Assembly (NCBI GenBank): GCA_947304475.1
Contig: CAMZBE010000043.1
Coordinates: forward strand, 1-8,617
Reading direction: 5' to 3'
Length of the DNA stretch: 8,617 nucleotides
Source of the DNA: an uncultured Clostridia bacterium
GTDB lineage: Bacteria > Bacillota > Clostridia > Oscillospirales > CAG-272
Each line of letters begins with the position of its first letter. The first letter of the stretch is position 1. Positions 1 through 6,062 of this stretch are shown here, piece after piece. The position numbers and the translations under genes were made by a program. The notes beneath the pieces are model-generated. The model did not search any database and had not been told where the DNA came from. It saw nothing but the letters and a program-made list of their open reading frames with translations.

Positions 1-271
1 ATACATTATTTAGATTATTCTTTTCTATAACATTAAATATAGGCATACCTGCAGTACCTTTAGGTTCACCATCATCATTTATTTTCGCAGTATTATTTAT
101 TTTATATACATAAACAACATGTCTTGCTTTTTTATGTTCTTTTCTAATAGATTCAACTATTTCATTTACATCGCATTGATTCACTACAATTGCGTCGGAT
201 TGAATGTTCATTCTATCCAGCAAGGAATAATCCTTCTGGTTCATTGTTGAAATTAGCACTTGAATCGTCAT
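1..271 (-). CDS. Chimeric partial ORF: family-2 glycosyltransferase head joined in frame to a YigZ/IMPACT-family fragment
   Basis: Ninety codons are open from an ATG at 271-269 to the window edge, with no stop. Codons 1-34 begin MTIQVLISTM and run to VVNQCD, which resembles the N-terminus of a family-2 glycosyltransferase common in capsule loci. From codon 35 (position 169) the protein changes family. It shows KKARHVVYVYKI, then DDGEPKGTAGMPI and VIEKNN, the pattern of the YigZ/IMPACT (UPF0029) family, whose exact cellular role is uncertain. The nucleotide composition changes at the same point, from about 38% GC (170-271) to about 24% GC (1-169). The start codon overlaps the stop of the upstream glycosyltransferase as ATGA, so translation is probably coupled and the glycosyltransferase head belongs to this operon. 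The YigZ part does not look native here. An assembly chimera near a contig end is the simplest explanation; a real recombination is possible. Confidence 0.75.
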   Translation of the reverse strand, partial: MTIQVLISTMNQKDYSLLDRMNIQSDAIVVNQCDVNEIVESIRKEHKKARHVVYVYKINNTAKINDDGEPKGTAGMPIFNVIEKNNLNNV

Positions 272-1197
272 TTTTGTTTCGCAATTCTTTTTTTCGACAA
301 TCTAATCCTGTTCACTAACAATATGCTTTGAATTGGTGCTGTGCAAACCGCTTTTATGCCACTTATCAAATACATAAGACGCTTATTTGATCTCTTGTAC
401 GCGAATGCAAGAACAGCATAAAACCTCATTTTTATGTAGCGTCTATCTTTGAATGCCAAGTCTTTTAAAAAGCGCTTTTTGAAAGCAAATAGTCTTTTTT
501 CTCCATCAATCTTCTGTTGACCGCTAGACAATCCGCCTTCACCAGTATGAACATACGCTTTTACATCGCATGTCTTACAGTAAACCAACGTCCCGGCTGC
601 TTTGATTGCTTTTAACATTAGATAAAACTCATCGCCAACATCAATGGCCTCAAACCCGCCAAAAGAGCGAATATAAGAAGTGCGGAACATCATTGTGTCC
701 GTTCCTGTTAAATGATACTTCAAGTGACAGAGAAGAAGATTGTTCTTTTCTTTTGGATCAAGTAGATAATCTCGCGTTCTAATTTCGCTTAAAGACTCGT
801 TCTCATAATACAAAGACAAATCCATAATCGAATAATCGGCTTCGGATTCGATCATCGCATTGAGTTGATTCCGTATTTTGTCCGGGAGGTACAGATCATC
901 ATCGTCTAAGAAAGTGATGTATTCGCCTTGCGAAAGATCAATTCCTATGTTTCTTGATTTGGCTGATCCTTGATTCGGATGGTTTTGCTCAAGTTGCAAT
1001 GAAATAGAAGGGTGAGAAACTCTAAAAGAATCGACTATGGTTGACACGGTCTGATTCCATTTCTCATCACCATTATCATCGACAACAATAATCTCAAAAT
1101 CTTGATAAGATTGGTTCGCCAAAGACTCAAGTGCTCTTGCAAGAGATTCGCTTCTTCTATAAGTAGGAACGATAACACTAACTGTTGTTTTTCCCAT
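268..1197 (-). CDS. Family-2 glycosyltransferase, probably surface polysaccharide synthesis
   Basis: The product would transfer a sugar from a nucleotide-sugar donor to a growing surface glycan at the cytoplasmic membrane. From the start chosen here it is 309 residues. The GT-A fold begins at once with VSVIVPTY (residues 6-13). EIIVVDDNGDE (35-45) follows, then KSRNIGIDLSQGEYITFLD leading into the metal-binding DDDD (98-101). An acidic DEFYL at 189-193 and a basic C-terminus come later. An upstream in-frame ATG at 1248 would add 17 residues rich in Arg, Gln and Glu that do not look like the family. That ATG has GAAGG 9 bases upstream, so it cannot be excluded; the 1197 ATG has GGAGG 12 bases upstream. 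The gene is more AT-rich than the sugar transferase upstream. It is coupled by ATGA to the next glycosyltransferase head. The donor and acceptor sugars cannot be told from the sequence. Confidence 0.85.
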   Translation of the reverse strand: MGKTTVSVIVPTYRRSESLARALESLANQSYQDFEIIVVDDNGDEKWNQTVSTIVDSFRVSHPSISLQLEQNHPNQGSAKSRNIGIDLSQGEYITFLDDDDLYLPDKIRNQLNAMIESEADYSIMDLSLYYENESLSEIRTRDYLLDPKEKNNLLLCHLKYHLTGTDTMMFRTSYIRSFGGFEAIDVGDEFYLMLKAIKAAGTLVYCKTCDVKAYVHTGEGGLSSGQQKIDGEKRLFAFKKRFLKDLAFKDRRYIKMRFYAVLAFAYKRSNKRLMYLISGIKAVCTAPIQSILLVNRIRLSKKRIAKQK

Positions 1198-1319
1198 ACA
1201 ACCTTGCCGCCTCCGTTGCTCTCTCTGTTCTCCCGCAATCTCTCCCATATCGCTTAACCTTCACGCCTAAGAACACTTTTTGGGGGAAAGACCGATGATA
1301 CAAAGCCGTGCCTTTATCT

Positions 1320-1388
1320 CTATCCGCGTTCCCGTCTCAAATTATAGACGTACGTGGTGTCGTTTGCGATCAAAAGGACTTTTTTCAT
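1320..1388 (-). pseudogene. Head of a family-4-like glycosyltransferase, broken after about 20 codons
   Basis: Eighteen bases after the sugar transferase stop, an ATG at 1388-1386 opens a reading frame that gives MKKVLLIANDTTYVYNLRRE, then Arg-Gly and a TAG. The first 20 residues have the beta-strand and loop typical of the N-terminus of GT-B (family-4) glycosyltransferases of exopolysaccharide loci, where a gene of this kind commonly follows the initiating transferase. A possible weak ribosome site (GGAACGG) lies 9 bases upstream. No continuation of such a domain is visible in any of the three minus-strand frames over 1249-1328. I infer a gene truncated by a rearrangement or an assembly join, not a functional peptide. 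A short untranslated spacer that resembles a protein by chance is the alternative. Confidence 0.5.
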
Positions 1389-1406
1389 ACCGTTTTTCCG
1401 TTCCGA

Positions 1407-2891
1407 TCAGTTTTTCCCGGCGAGTTCCGGTTCTTTTTCCTTATCTGCGGCGTCCGCGGAGGTTTCCGCGGGGGTTTCCGCCGGGGTTTCCGCAAGATCC
1501 CCGTTTTGCCTTGCCTCGGCAAGGTTGTTTTCGATCGCCGTCGTCTGCCCTTCCGCGATCCCGCTCGTGCTTTCACGCTGGAACAGGATTTTCACGGTGG
1601 CGAGCATAATGGCAAGGTCCTGGAAAACCGACATTTTGTTGATATACATCAGGTCGTATTCCAGTTTTTCGTACGGTTCGGTATTGTATCTGCCGTACAC
1701 CTGAGCGTAGCCGGTCAGTCCCGCCTTGACCTGCAGACGAAGCGCGAAGGCGGGGATCGCCTGACAGTACTGTTCCGCGATTTCGGGGCGTTCGGGGCGC
1801 GGACCGACGATGGTCATATCGCCCTTGAGGATGTTGAAGAGTTGCGGGAGTTCGTCGAAGCGGATCGCCCGGATGATCTTGCCGATCGGGGTGATGCGGT
1901 CGTCGTTCGCCTTCGCGAGCCGGGCGACGCCGTCGCGTTCCGCGTCGACGCGCATACTCCGGAACTTGAGTATGTAGAACCGCCGTGCGTCTTTGGTCAG
2001 GCGGACCTGCTTGTACAGCACGGGACCGCGGTCGTAGAGTTTGATCGCGAGCGCGGTCAGAAGCATGGCGGGAGAGAGCACGAGGATGCCGAGCGCCGAG
2101 GCGAGGATATCGAACAGCCGTTTCGCCGCCAGGTAAAAGACGTTCGGCGCCGCCCGACGGACGCGCCAGATCGGAGTGGCAAACGCCTTCATGTGTTCGC
2201 CGCCCGACATCACGACGTCCCCGACGTGCGGAACGAAATACGCGATGATGTCTTTCTCGATGCAATACTTGGCGATCGCGTTCCGGAGCGTCGCGTTGAC
2301 GCCGGCGACGAAGACCGCTTCCGCGTCGGCAAGGGAGATCTCCCCGAACAGAACGTCGATGTCGTCGGTCGGTTCCCTGATCTCCGCAACAACGTCGAAC
2401 TTCTTCTTGAACTTGGACGCCTCGACGAGCCGGCTCTTGTCGTTCTCGTTGCGGTAGATCAGCACCGTCCGTCTCGGATGATGGATCAAAAAATAGATCT
2501 TCCGGGCAACGACCGACCACAGCAGATCAAAGACCATCTGCGCCGCCACGGTCACGAGCAGGGGGACGGGGTTGGTGAAACGCAAGAACACGACCACGTC
2601 CAGACCGTACAGTCCGGCGCAGGAGAAAAGGTGCGCAAGCGATTGGGAATAGACCAGTTCGGACAGTTTGGCGAACCGGACGTTATAAGCCGAATAGATA
2701 CGGTCCAGAATCAGCAGAGCGATGCCGTATCCGGTGCAAATCAGGATGTTATAACGCAACGAGAAAGACGATCCGACACTCCTGTAAAACAGATGCCAGC
2801 AGGCAACGATCGCCGCCACGCTGACAGTAAAATGAAAGATTATAAGGAACCCCATGATCAAATCTCTTGCTAACCCGCTCAAGCGTTTCAT
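1407..2891 (-). CDS. Polyprenyl-phosphate sugar phosphotransferase (exopolysaccharide initiation)
   Basis: A 494-residue membrane enzyme that would move a sugar-1-phosphate from a UDP-sugar to undecaprenyl phosphate, the first step of exopolysaccharide or capsule synthesis. The N-terminal part has about four membrane helices (roughly 12-34, 46-66, 83-103, 108-130). A Rossmann-like CoA-binding-type domain follows (about 142-246). The C-terminal bacterial sugar transferase domain carries KRLFD (257-261), the hydrophobic re-entrant segment (259-283), GPVLYKQVR (289-297), FYILKFRSM (305-313), the catalytic-type Asp-Glu in FDELPQ (345-350), VGPRPERPE (362-370) and KAGLTGYAQVYGR (389-401). This architecture matches the WcaJ/long-PHPT type. 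The tail after residue 460 is low-complexity, with AETP repeats. The start has AAAGGA 12 bases upstream; a second ATG 12 codons in is less well supported. Transcription probably starts from the promoter at 3058-3086. The sugar (glucose, galactose or another) cannot be assigned. Confidence 0.93.
   Translation of the reverse strand: MKRLSGLARDLIMGFLIIFHFTVSVAAIVACWHLFYRSVGSSFSLRYNILICTGYGIALLILDRIYSAYNVRFAKLSELVYSQSLAHLFSCAGLYGLDVVVFLRFTNPVPLLVTVAAQMVFDLLWSVVARKIYFLIHHPRRTVLIYRNENDKSRLVEASKFKKKFDVVAEIREPTDDIDVLFGEISLADAEAVFVAGVNATLRNAIAKYCIEKDIIAYFVPHVGDVVMSGGEHMKAFATPIWRVRRAAPNVFYLAAKRLFDILASALGILVLSPAMLLTALAIKLYDRGPVLYKQVRLTKDARRFYILKFRSMRVDAERDGVARLAKANDDRITPIGKIIRAIRFDELPQLFNILKGDMTIVGPRPERPEIAEQYCQAIPAFALRLQVKAGLTGYAQVYGRYNTEPYEKLEYDLMYINKMSVFQDLAIMLATVKILFQRESTSGIAEGQTTAIENNLAEARQNGDLAETPAETPAETSADAADKEKEPELAGKN
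1455..1490 (-). repeat. Three 12-bp tandem units inside the sugar transferase tail
   Basis: Three head-to-tail 12-bp units (1455-1466, 1467-1478, 1479-1490) differ by one or two bases. Each encodes Glu-Thr-Pro/Ser-Ala on the minus strand. They keep the frame, so copy number could change without breaking the protein. They form part of an Ala/Glu/Pro-rich tail beyond the catalytic domain. Confidence 0.85.
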
Positions 2892-3051
2892 GCAGTTTCA
2901 AAGTCCTTTCTTTTCGTCCCCGCACGATGAAAACCGTTTGTGGGACCTTCGTTCTCTCGAGAGAGGAAAGCGCCGTGTCGAAAACACGGTCAACAAAGAG
3001 ATCCTTTCCGCTTGCGTGAAGGATCGCCAAATCGCTTTTGTAGTTTTAATT
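2892..3051 (-). promoter_or_regulatory. Structured 5' leader of the polysaccharide operon
   Basis: About 160 bases lie between the expected transcription start (near 3051) and the sugar transferase ATG. In transcription order they hold a 7-bp stem, GATCCTT/AAGGATC (3019-3025 with 3000-3006, 12-base loop); a 6-bp stem, CCGTGT/ACACGG (2973-2978 with 2984-2989, 5-base loop); and a perfect 12-base palindrome, TCTCTCGAGAGA (2953-2964). None has a U-tract, so none is a simple terminator. I do not recognise a riboswitch class. A regulatory or antitermination role is inference from position, by analogy with the EAR RNA of Bacillus eps operons; I see no sequence match to EAR. Confidence 0.45.
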
Positions 3052-3057
3052 ATTTAT

Positions 3058-3086
3058 ATAATATCATCTTTACTGCAATTTGTCAA
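3058..3086 (-). promoter_or_regulatory. Strong sigma-A type promoter for the polysaccharide operon
   Basis: On the minus strand there is a perfect -35 TTGACA (3081-3086), a 17-base spacer and a -10 TATTAT (3058-3063), followed by AT-rich DNA. Transcription would start near 3051 and run into the sugar transferase. The spacing is optimal for a housekeeping sigma factor. Confidence 0.85.
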
Positions 3087-3140
3087 TAGAGCGCGCGTAT
3101 ATAATGTTCCCATATGCGGAAAAAGGGCGAAAAATCGCAG

Positions 3141-3170
3141 AAAAAGAACAAAGCGGCATAAAGCCGCTTT
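3141..3170 (-). terminator. Intrinsic terminator of the dehydrogenase gene
   Basis: A perfect 8-bp stem, AAAGCGGC/GCCGCTTT (3150-3157 and 3163-3170), has a 5-base loop. On the minus strand it is followed by GTTCTTTTT. It lies about 40 bases past the dehydrogenase stop and separates that gene from the polysaccharide promoter. Confidence 0.8.
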
Positions 3171-3209
3171 GCGGTTATCCGGGATCGCAGGTGCAGGCAA
3201 ACGAAACGG

Positions 3210-4049
3210 TCAGAGGAAATCCTTCAGGCGGGTTTCGCAGGCGGACCAGAGGGACGCCGCGGCGGAGCCGTCGGGATCGCGGAACTTGAGACGCAGGGGC
3301 TTTTTGTAACTGTAGACTTCTCCGGGGGTGAAGTCGGCGCCGGGGGCGCCGAGGGCGAGGCGCGTCAGGCGACGGGCGCTCTTCTCGGGGGAGATGGTAA
3401 ACAGATACTTGAGCGGGGTATGGTAGCAGAAGTTGACGAAAGCGGACGCCTCGGAACCGAAGTTGGTGCGGACGACGCCCGGCTCGAACGCGACGGCGGA
3501 AATCCCCCGGTCGCCGTAGCGACGCTGCAGTTCACGGGTGAAGAGGATATCGCCGAGTTTTGCCCGTCCGTAGGCGCGGAAAGGGGTATAATCCCGCTCG
3601 CTTTCGGGATCGGCGGGATCGAAGTCGGCGCCGAAAAGGTTCGCCGCGATGCTCGCGGTTTGGATCACCGTGGCGTTCGACGCTGCGAGTTTATCGATCA
3701 GCAGGCGGGTGAGAAGGAACTGCGCGAGCACGTTGATCTGGAAGGTGCGCTCGAAGCCGTCGCCGGTCAGTTTTCGCTCCTTCTGCGCGCCGCCGGCGTT
3801 GTTCGCCAGAACGTCGATCTTTTCGTAGGCGTTCAACTCCTCCGCGAGCCGCACGACGTCGGAAAGGCGCGCGTAGTCCGAGAGGTGGTACGGCACGCCG
3901 AGTTCACCCGCCACCCGGGCGGTCTTCTCGGGATTGCGCCCGACGAGGATCACGCGATGCCCCTCTTTGACCAGCGCCCGCGCCGCGGCGGCGCCGATTC
4001 CGTCGCTGCCCCCGGTGACGACGATCGTTTTCCTGTTTTCAGTTTCCAT
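3210..4049 (-). CDS. Short-chain dehydrogenase/reductase (SDR family)
   Basis: An NAD(P)-dependent oxidoreductase of the classical SDR fold; the substrate is unknown. From the ATG at 4049 it is 279 residues, near the usual family size with a C-terminal extension. The nucleotide-binding TGGSDGIG is at residues 12-19, the structural NNAGG at 83-87, the catalytic Ser in TASIA at about 133, Tyr-x-x-x-Lys (YGRAK) at 160-164, and PGVVRT at 190-195. The insertion between the catalytic Ser and Tyr and the longer C-terminus recall the retinol-dehydrogenase-like branch of SDRs. The start at 4049 is preceded by AAAGGGAAGAG. A longer reading from a TTG at 4112 adds 21 residues with no family character and is less likely. 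No convincing promoter is visible directly upstream, so transcription may come from read-through or an unrecognised promoter. Confidence 0.9.
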   Translation of the reverse strand: METENRKTIVVTGGSDGIGAAAARALVKEGHRVILVGRNPEKTARVAGELGVPYHLSDYARLSDVVRLAEELNAYEKIDVLANNAGGAQKERKLTGDGFERTFQINVLAQFLLTRLLIDKLAASNATVIQTASIAANLFGADFDPADPESERDYTPFRAYGRAKLGDILFTRELQRRYGDRGISAVAFEPGVVRTNFGSEASAFVNFCYHTPLKYLFTISPEKSARRLTRLALGAPGADFTPGEVYSYKKPLRLKFRDPDGSAAASLWSACETRLKDFL

Positions 4050-4104
4050 ACTCTTCCCTTTCATCCCGCCGTCTCGCAAAGGGGGGCGGTCGTAAAAAAT
4101 ACCG

Positions 4105-4146
4105 TTTTTCAAATTGAAAGAAGCGCCCCCGGAATTCGGGGGCGCT
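4105..4146 (-). terminator. Intrinsic terminator of the six-helix membrane protein gene
   Basis: A perfect 10-bp GC-rich stem, AGCGCCCCCG/CGGGGGCGCT (4122-4131 and 4137-4146), has a 5-base loop. On the minus strand it is followed by the T-rich CTTTCAATTTG. It begins 15 bases after the stop at 4161. Confidence 0.85.
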
Positions 4147-4160
4147 GGATAAGCGAGGGT

Positions 4161-4850
4161 TCAGTCGGCAGCCGATTCGGCGGGCTGCTCTTCGGGTTTC
4201 TCTTCCGCAGGAGCGGCGGTTTTCTCCGCCTTCTTCGCTTCGATCTCGGTGTACCCGATCACGCCGGTGATCGCCAGAATGACCACGAAGGCGCTCCGTG
4301 CGACTTCGTAGAAGGAGTCGATGATATGCGTCCAGCCCCAGCCGTCCGCTACCCTAATGATCGTGAAGATGATCATCAGGGTGGTCATACCGATCCAGAC
4401 GATCCCAATGATGCCGACGACCTTCCGGAACGCGTCGCGCCCGAGCAGCCAGGACAGTACGGCGAACACGGCGAACGCCGTTCCGACCGCGTCGGTCAGG
4501 AACGCGAACACGTAGTAGAGGATCGAGGTGGTCCCGTAGTAATCAAAGTAGTCGAAAACCTGCATACCGGAGAAGAACCCGGCGATCAAGCCGTAGACGG
4601 CGCTGCCGAGGATCAGGGCGAAAGCGAGCGAAGCAAGTTTTTCCTTGTTCGCAATGATCCCGACCAGTCCGAGGGTAAGGATCGCGCAGACGCCGAAGCC
4701 AGTCGTCAGTTGAGCAAAGGTATTCCCGATCCCGGCGTCGTTCGTCACGGAATAGATGAACGTGCAGAAGTAAAGCAGTACGTACAATCCGCAGAGAACG
4801 AAGTAAATGATCTTCTTAAAGCCGTTGAGTTTGTTCAGAACAGTATCCAT
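4161..4850 (-). CDS. Six-helix membrane protein with acidic Ala/Pro/Glu tail, function unknown
   Basis: I do not recognise a family. From the ATG at 4850 the product is 229 residues. About six membrane segments are visible (roughly 13-35, 44-67, 71-94, 108-136, 143-166, 185-200), with short loops including the aromatic VFDYFDYYG at 98-106. A charged cytoplasmic-looking tail, AEKTAAPAEEKPEEQPAES, follows. The start is decided by two things. AAAGGGG lies 8 bases upstream, and the promoter -10 (4884-4889) lies downstream of the alternative ATG at 4955, so that longer form could not be made from this promoter. It is a single-gene unit with its own promoter and terminator, divergent from the small membrane protein pair. 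No enzyme or transporter motif is visible. Confidence 0.85.
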   Translation of the reverse strand: MDTVLNKLNGFKKIIYFVLCGLYVLLYFCTFIYSVTNDAGIGNTFAQLTTGFGVCAILTLGLVGIIANKEKLASLAFALILGSAVYGLIAGFFSGMQVFDYFDYYGTTSILYYVFAFLTDAVGTAFAVFAVLSWLLGRDAFRKVVGIIGIVWIGMTTLMIIFTIIRVADGWGWTHIIDSFYEVARSAFVVILAITGVIGYTEIEAKKAEKTAAPAEEKPEEQPAESAAD

Positions 4851-4883
4851 TTTCGTACCCCTTTCGAGTTTGGCTTTATCATA

Positions 4884-4912
4884 AGTATATTCTTTTTTGA
4901 TCCGCTTGTCAA
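4884..4912 (-). promoter_or_regulatory. Sigma-A type promoter for the six-helix membrane protein
   Basis: The minus strand has a perfect -35 TTGACA (4907-4912), a 17-base spacer and a -10 TATACT (4884-4889). Transcription would start near 4877, about 27 bases before the ATG at 4850. It faces away from the forward promoter, with 36 bases between the two -35 boxes. Confidence 0.88.
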
Positions 4913-4948
4913 GACGTTTTTCGACCGTCCGTATGCAAACGGCACGAG

Positions 4949-4977
4949 TTGACATCTTTTTCCCGCCGTGGTATAAT
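4949..4977 (+). promoter_or_regulatory. Perfect-consensus sigma-A promoter for the small membrane protein pair
   Basis: The plus strand has TTGACA (4949-4954), a 17-base spacer and TATAAT (4972-4977), an exact consensus match in both boxes. Transcription would start near 4984, about 56 bases before the ATG at 5040. Confidence 0.92.
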
Positions 4978-5039
4978 AAGGTTACAAACCGCTCTCGTTC
5001 AAACTGTTTTCGAGGTTTTCAAACAGAAAGGAGCACGGT

Positions 5040-5453
5040 ATGTACGATCAACCCGTCCCGGCTGCGGAGCCGGAAGTCAAACCCGAGAGCGTGAGGAAAC
5101 GCTCGCTTGCCTCCGTCATACTCGGCGGTTTCTCCCTTTTTTGTACTCTCGGCGGCATCGCCGGTCATCTGGCGTTCGCCATCGCGACGCGCGGGTTCGG
5201 CGGTTTTTTCCTTATCTTCTACCTTCATCCGGCTTTCCTGATCCCGGCGCCCTTCGGGCTCGCATCCGGTATCGTCGGTCTCAACCTCGGGAAACGCGGC
5301 ATCCGTCGGTCGCGCGCCGCCGGTTTGCCGGTCACCCTTGCAAAAATCGGTTTCGTTCTTTCGCTCGTCGGTCTTATCATCTGCGCGTATCAGATCACAC
5401 TCGTTATCGCAGAGTCCGACGTTTGGAGTTCGATGATGGGGTTGGAAGAATGA
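5040..5453 (+). CDS. Small membrane protein, DUF4190-like, first of a tandem pair
   Basis: The product is 137 residues of unknown function. A Pro/Glu-rich cytoplasmic N-terminus and a basic RKRS (19-22) lead into a first membrane segment, ASVILGGFSLF (24-34, extending to about 49). A second hydrophobic stretch covers about 55-84 and a third about 101-124. The pattern of short helices with GIVGLNLGKRG between them resembles DUF4190-type bacterial membrane proteins; this is a resemblance, not a firm assignment. The start has AAAGGAG 7 bases upstream. It is paralogous to the next gene: both share LGG in helix 1, G-[IV]-VG-x-x-LG-x-RG (77-87) and [KR]IGF in helix 3. The strong upstream promoter suggests constitutive, high transcription. 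Confidence 0.85.
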   Translation: MYDQPVPAAEPEVKPESVRKRSLASVILGGFSLFCTLGGIAGHLAFAIATRGFGGFFLIFYLHPAFLIPAPFGLASGIVGLNLGKRGIRRSRAAGLPVTLAKIGFVLSLVGLIICAYQITLVIAESDVWSSMMGLEE

Positions 5454-5514
5454 CCGGAGTTGGCAGATCAAAACGCCCCGGATCGTCAATGTTCAAATCG
5501 GAAAGGAGCACGTT

Positions 5515-5919
5515 ATGAACAAGCAAATCACCTCGGTACAGGCACCGGAAGTCAAGAAATCAAGAGGCAAGAAACTGTCGATCACGGCGATCGTTCTCGG
5601 CGGTATCGCCATGACGTTTTGCCTCTCGGTCCCCATCGAACAAATCTATTACGGCATCCTGACCGGCTTTTTCGGCAGGATCTTCCTCGCCGCCATTGAA
5701 CCGATCGCCCTGTTCATCACGCTTCTCGGAGTTCCCGTCGGCGTGGTCGGCATGGTTCTCGGAAGCCGCGGCACCAAACTCCTGCGTGAAGAAGGCCGCA
5801 AAGTCGTGCTCGGCAGGATCGGCTTTTTCGTCGCGCTCGCCGGCGTCGTGTACTGTGCTCTGCTCTTCACGTGTTACGGTTTTATGTACCTTCAGATCTA
5901 TCTGAACTTTTTCGAGTAA
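5515..5919 (+). CDS. Small membrane protein, DUF4190-like, second of a tandem pair
   Basis: The product is 134 residues of unknown function with the same layout as its upstream neighbour. A short basic N-terminus (KKSRGKK, 14-20) precedes helix 1, with AIVLGG at 25-30. There is a hydrophobic middle region (about 52-83) containing GVPVGVVGMVLGSRG, and a third helix with RIGFFVALAGVVYCA (101-115). Its leader also looks duplicated: a TTCAAA, then GAAAGGAGCACG, then ATG, occurs before both genes. It lies 61 bases after the first gene with no promoter visible between, so the two are probably cotranscribed. I see no convincing T-rich terminator directly downstream on the plus strand. Confidence 0.85.
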   Translation: MNKQITSVQAPEVKKSRGKKLSITAIVLGGIAMTFCLSVPIEQIYYGILTGFFGRIFLAAIEPIALFITLLGVPVGVVGMVLGSRGTKLLREEGRKVVLGRIGFFVALAGVVYCALLFTCYGFMYLQIYLNFFE

Positions 5920-5988
5920 ACCGCACGATCGGTATCTTTTCGACCTACCCGCGCCAGCCCTGTTTTCAGGCGCGCGGAGGCAGATGCA

Positions 5989-6062
5989 GAATTCGCGTTC
6001 TCGCGCCGAAGGCGTATTTTCATACGCCGAGAGTTAGAGAACGCGGATAGAAAAACGAATTC
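5989..6062. other. Nested inverted-repeat element
   Basis: An inner perfect stem, GGCGTAT/ATACGCC (6011-6017 and 6022-6028), has the tetraloop TTTC. It is enclosed by a second stem, CGCGTTCTC/GAGAACGCG (5994-6002 and 6037-6045). GAATTC closes both outer ends (5989-5994 and 6057-6062), with 11 extra bases on the 3' side. No T-tract follows on the plus strand. The strand and role are unknown. Confidence 0.6.

Noticed and set aside
1341..1350. TATAAT on the minus strand before the family-2 glycosyltransferase
   Set aside because: No acceptable -35 lies 16-18 bases upstream, and the bases belong to the coding sequence of the broken glycosyltransferase head.
1308..2873. A 521-codon open frame on the plus strand opposite the sugar transferase
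   Set aside because: It mirrors the real gene. The GC-rich third positions of the minus-strand gene keep the opposite frame open, and its Arg/Asp/Val-rich protein has no recognisable domain.
2749..3030. A 93-codon minus-strand frame starting in the leader of the sugar transferase
   Set aside because: It starts with TTG, lacks a clear ribosome site, overlaps the sugar transferase start in another frame and resembles nothing. A leader peptide cannot be formally excluded.
3100..3105. TATAAT on the plus strand near 3100
   Set aside because: The nearest -35-like TTGTCA is only 14 bases away and no plus-strand gene follows.
3420..4952. A 510-codon open frame on the plus strand
   Set aside because: It spans two real minus-strand genes, the terminator hairpin at 4122-4146 and a promoter, which a real gene would not do. 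Its protein is low-complexity with no domain.
5951..5975. Hairpin GCGC...CCTGTTTTCAGG...GCGC as a terminator for the small membrane protein pair
   Set aside because: The stem has an asymmetric internal loop and is followed by GGAGGCAGATG, not a T-tract.
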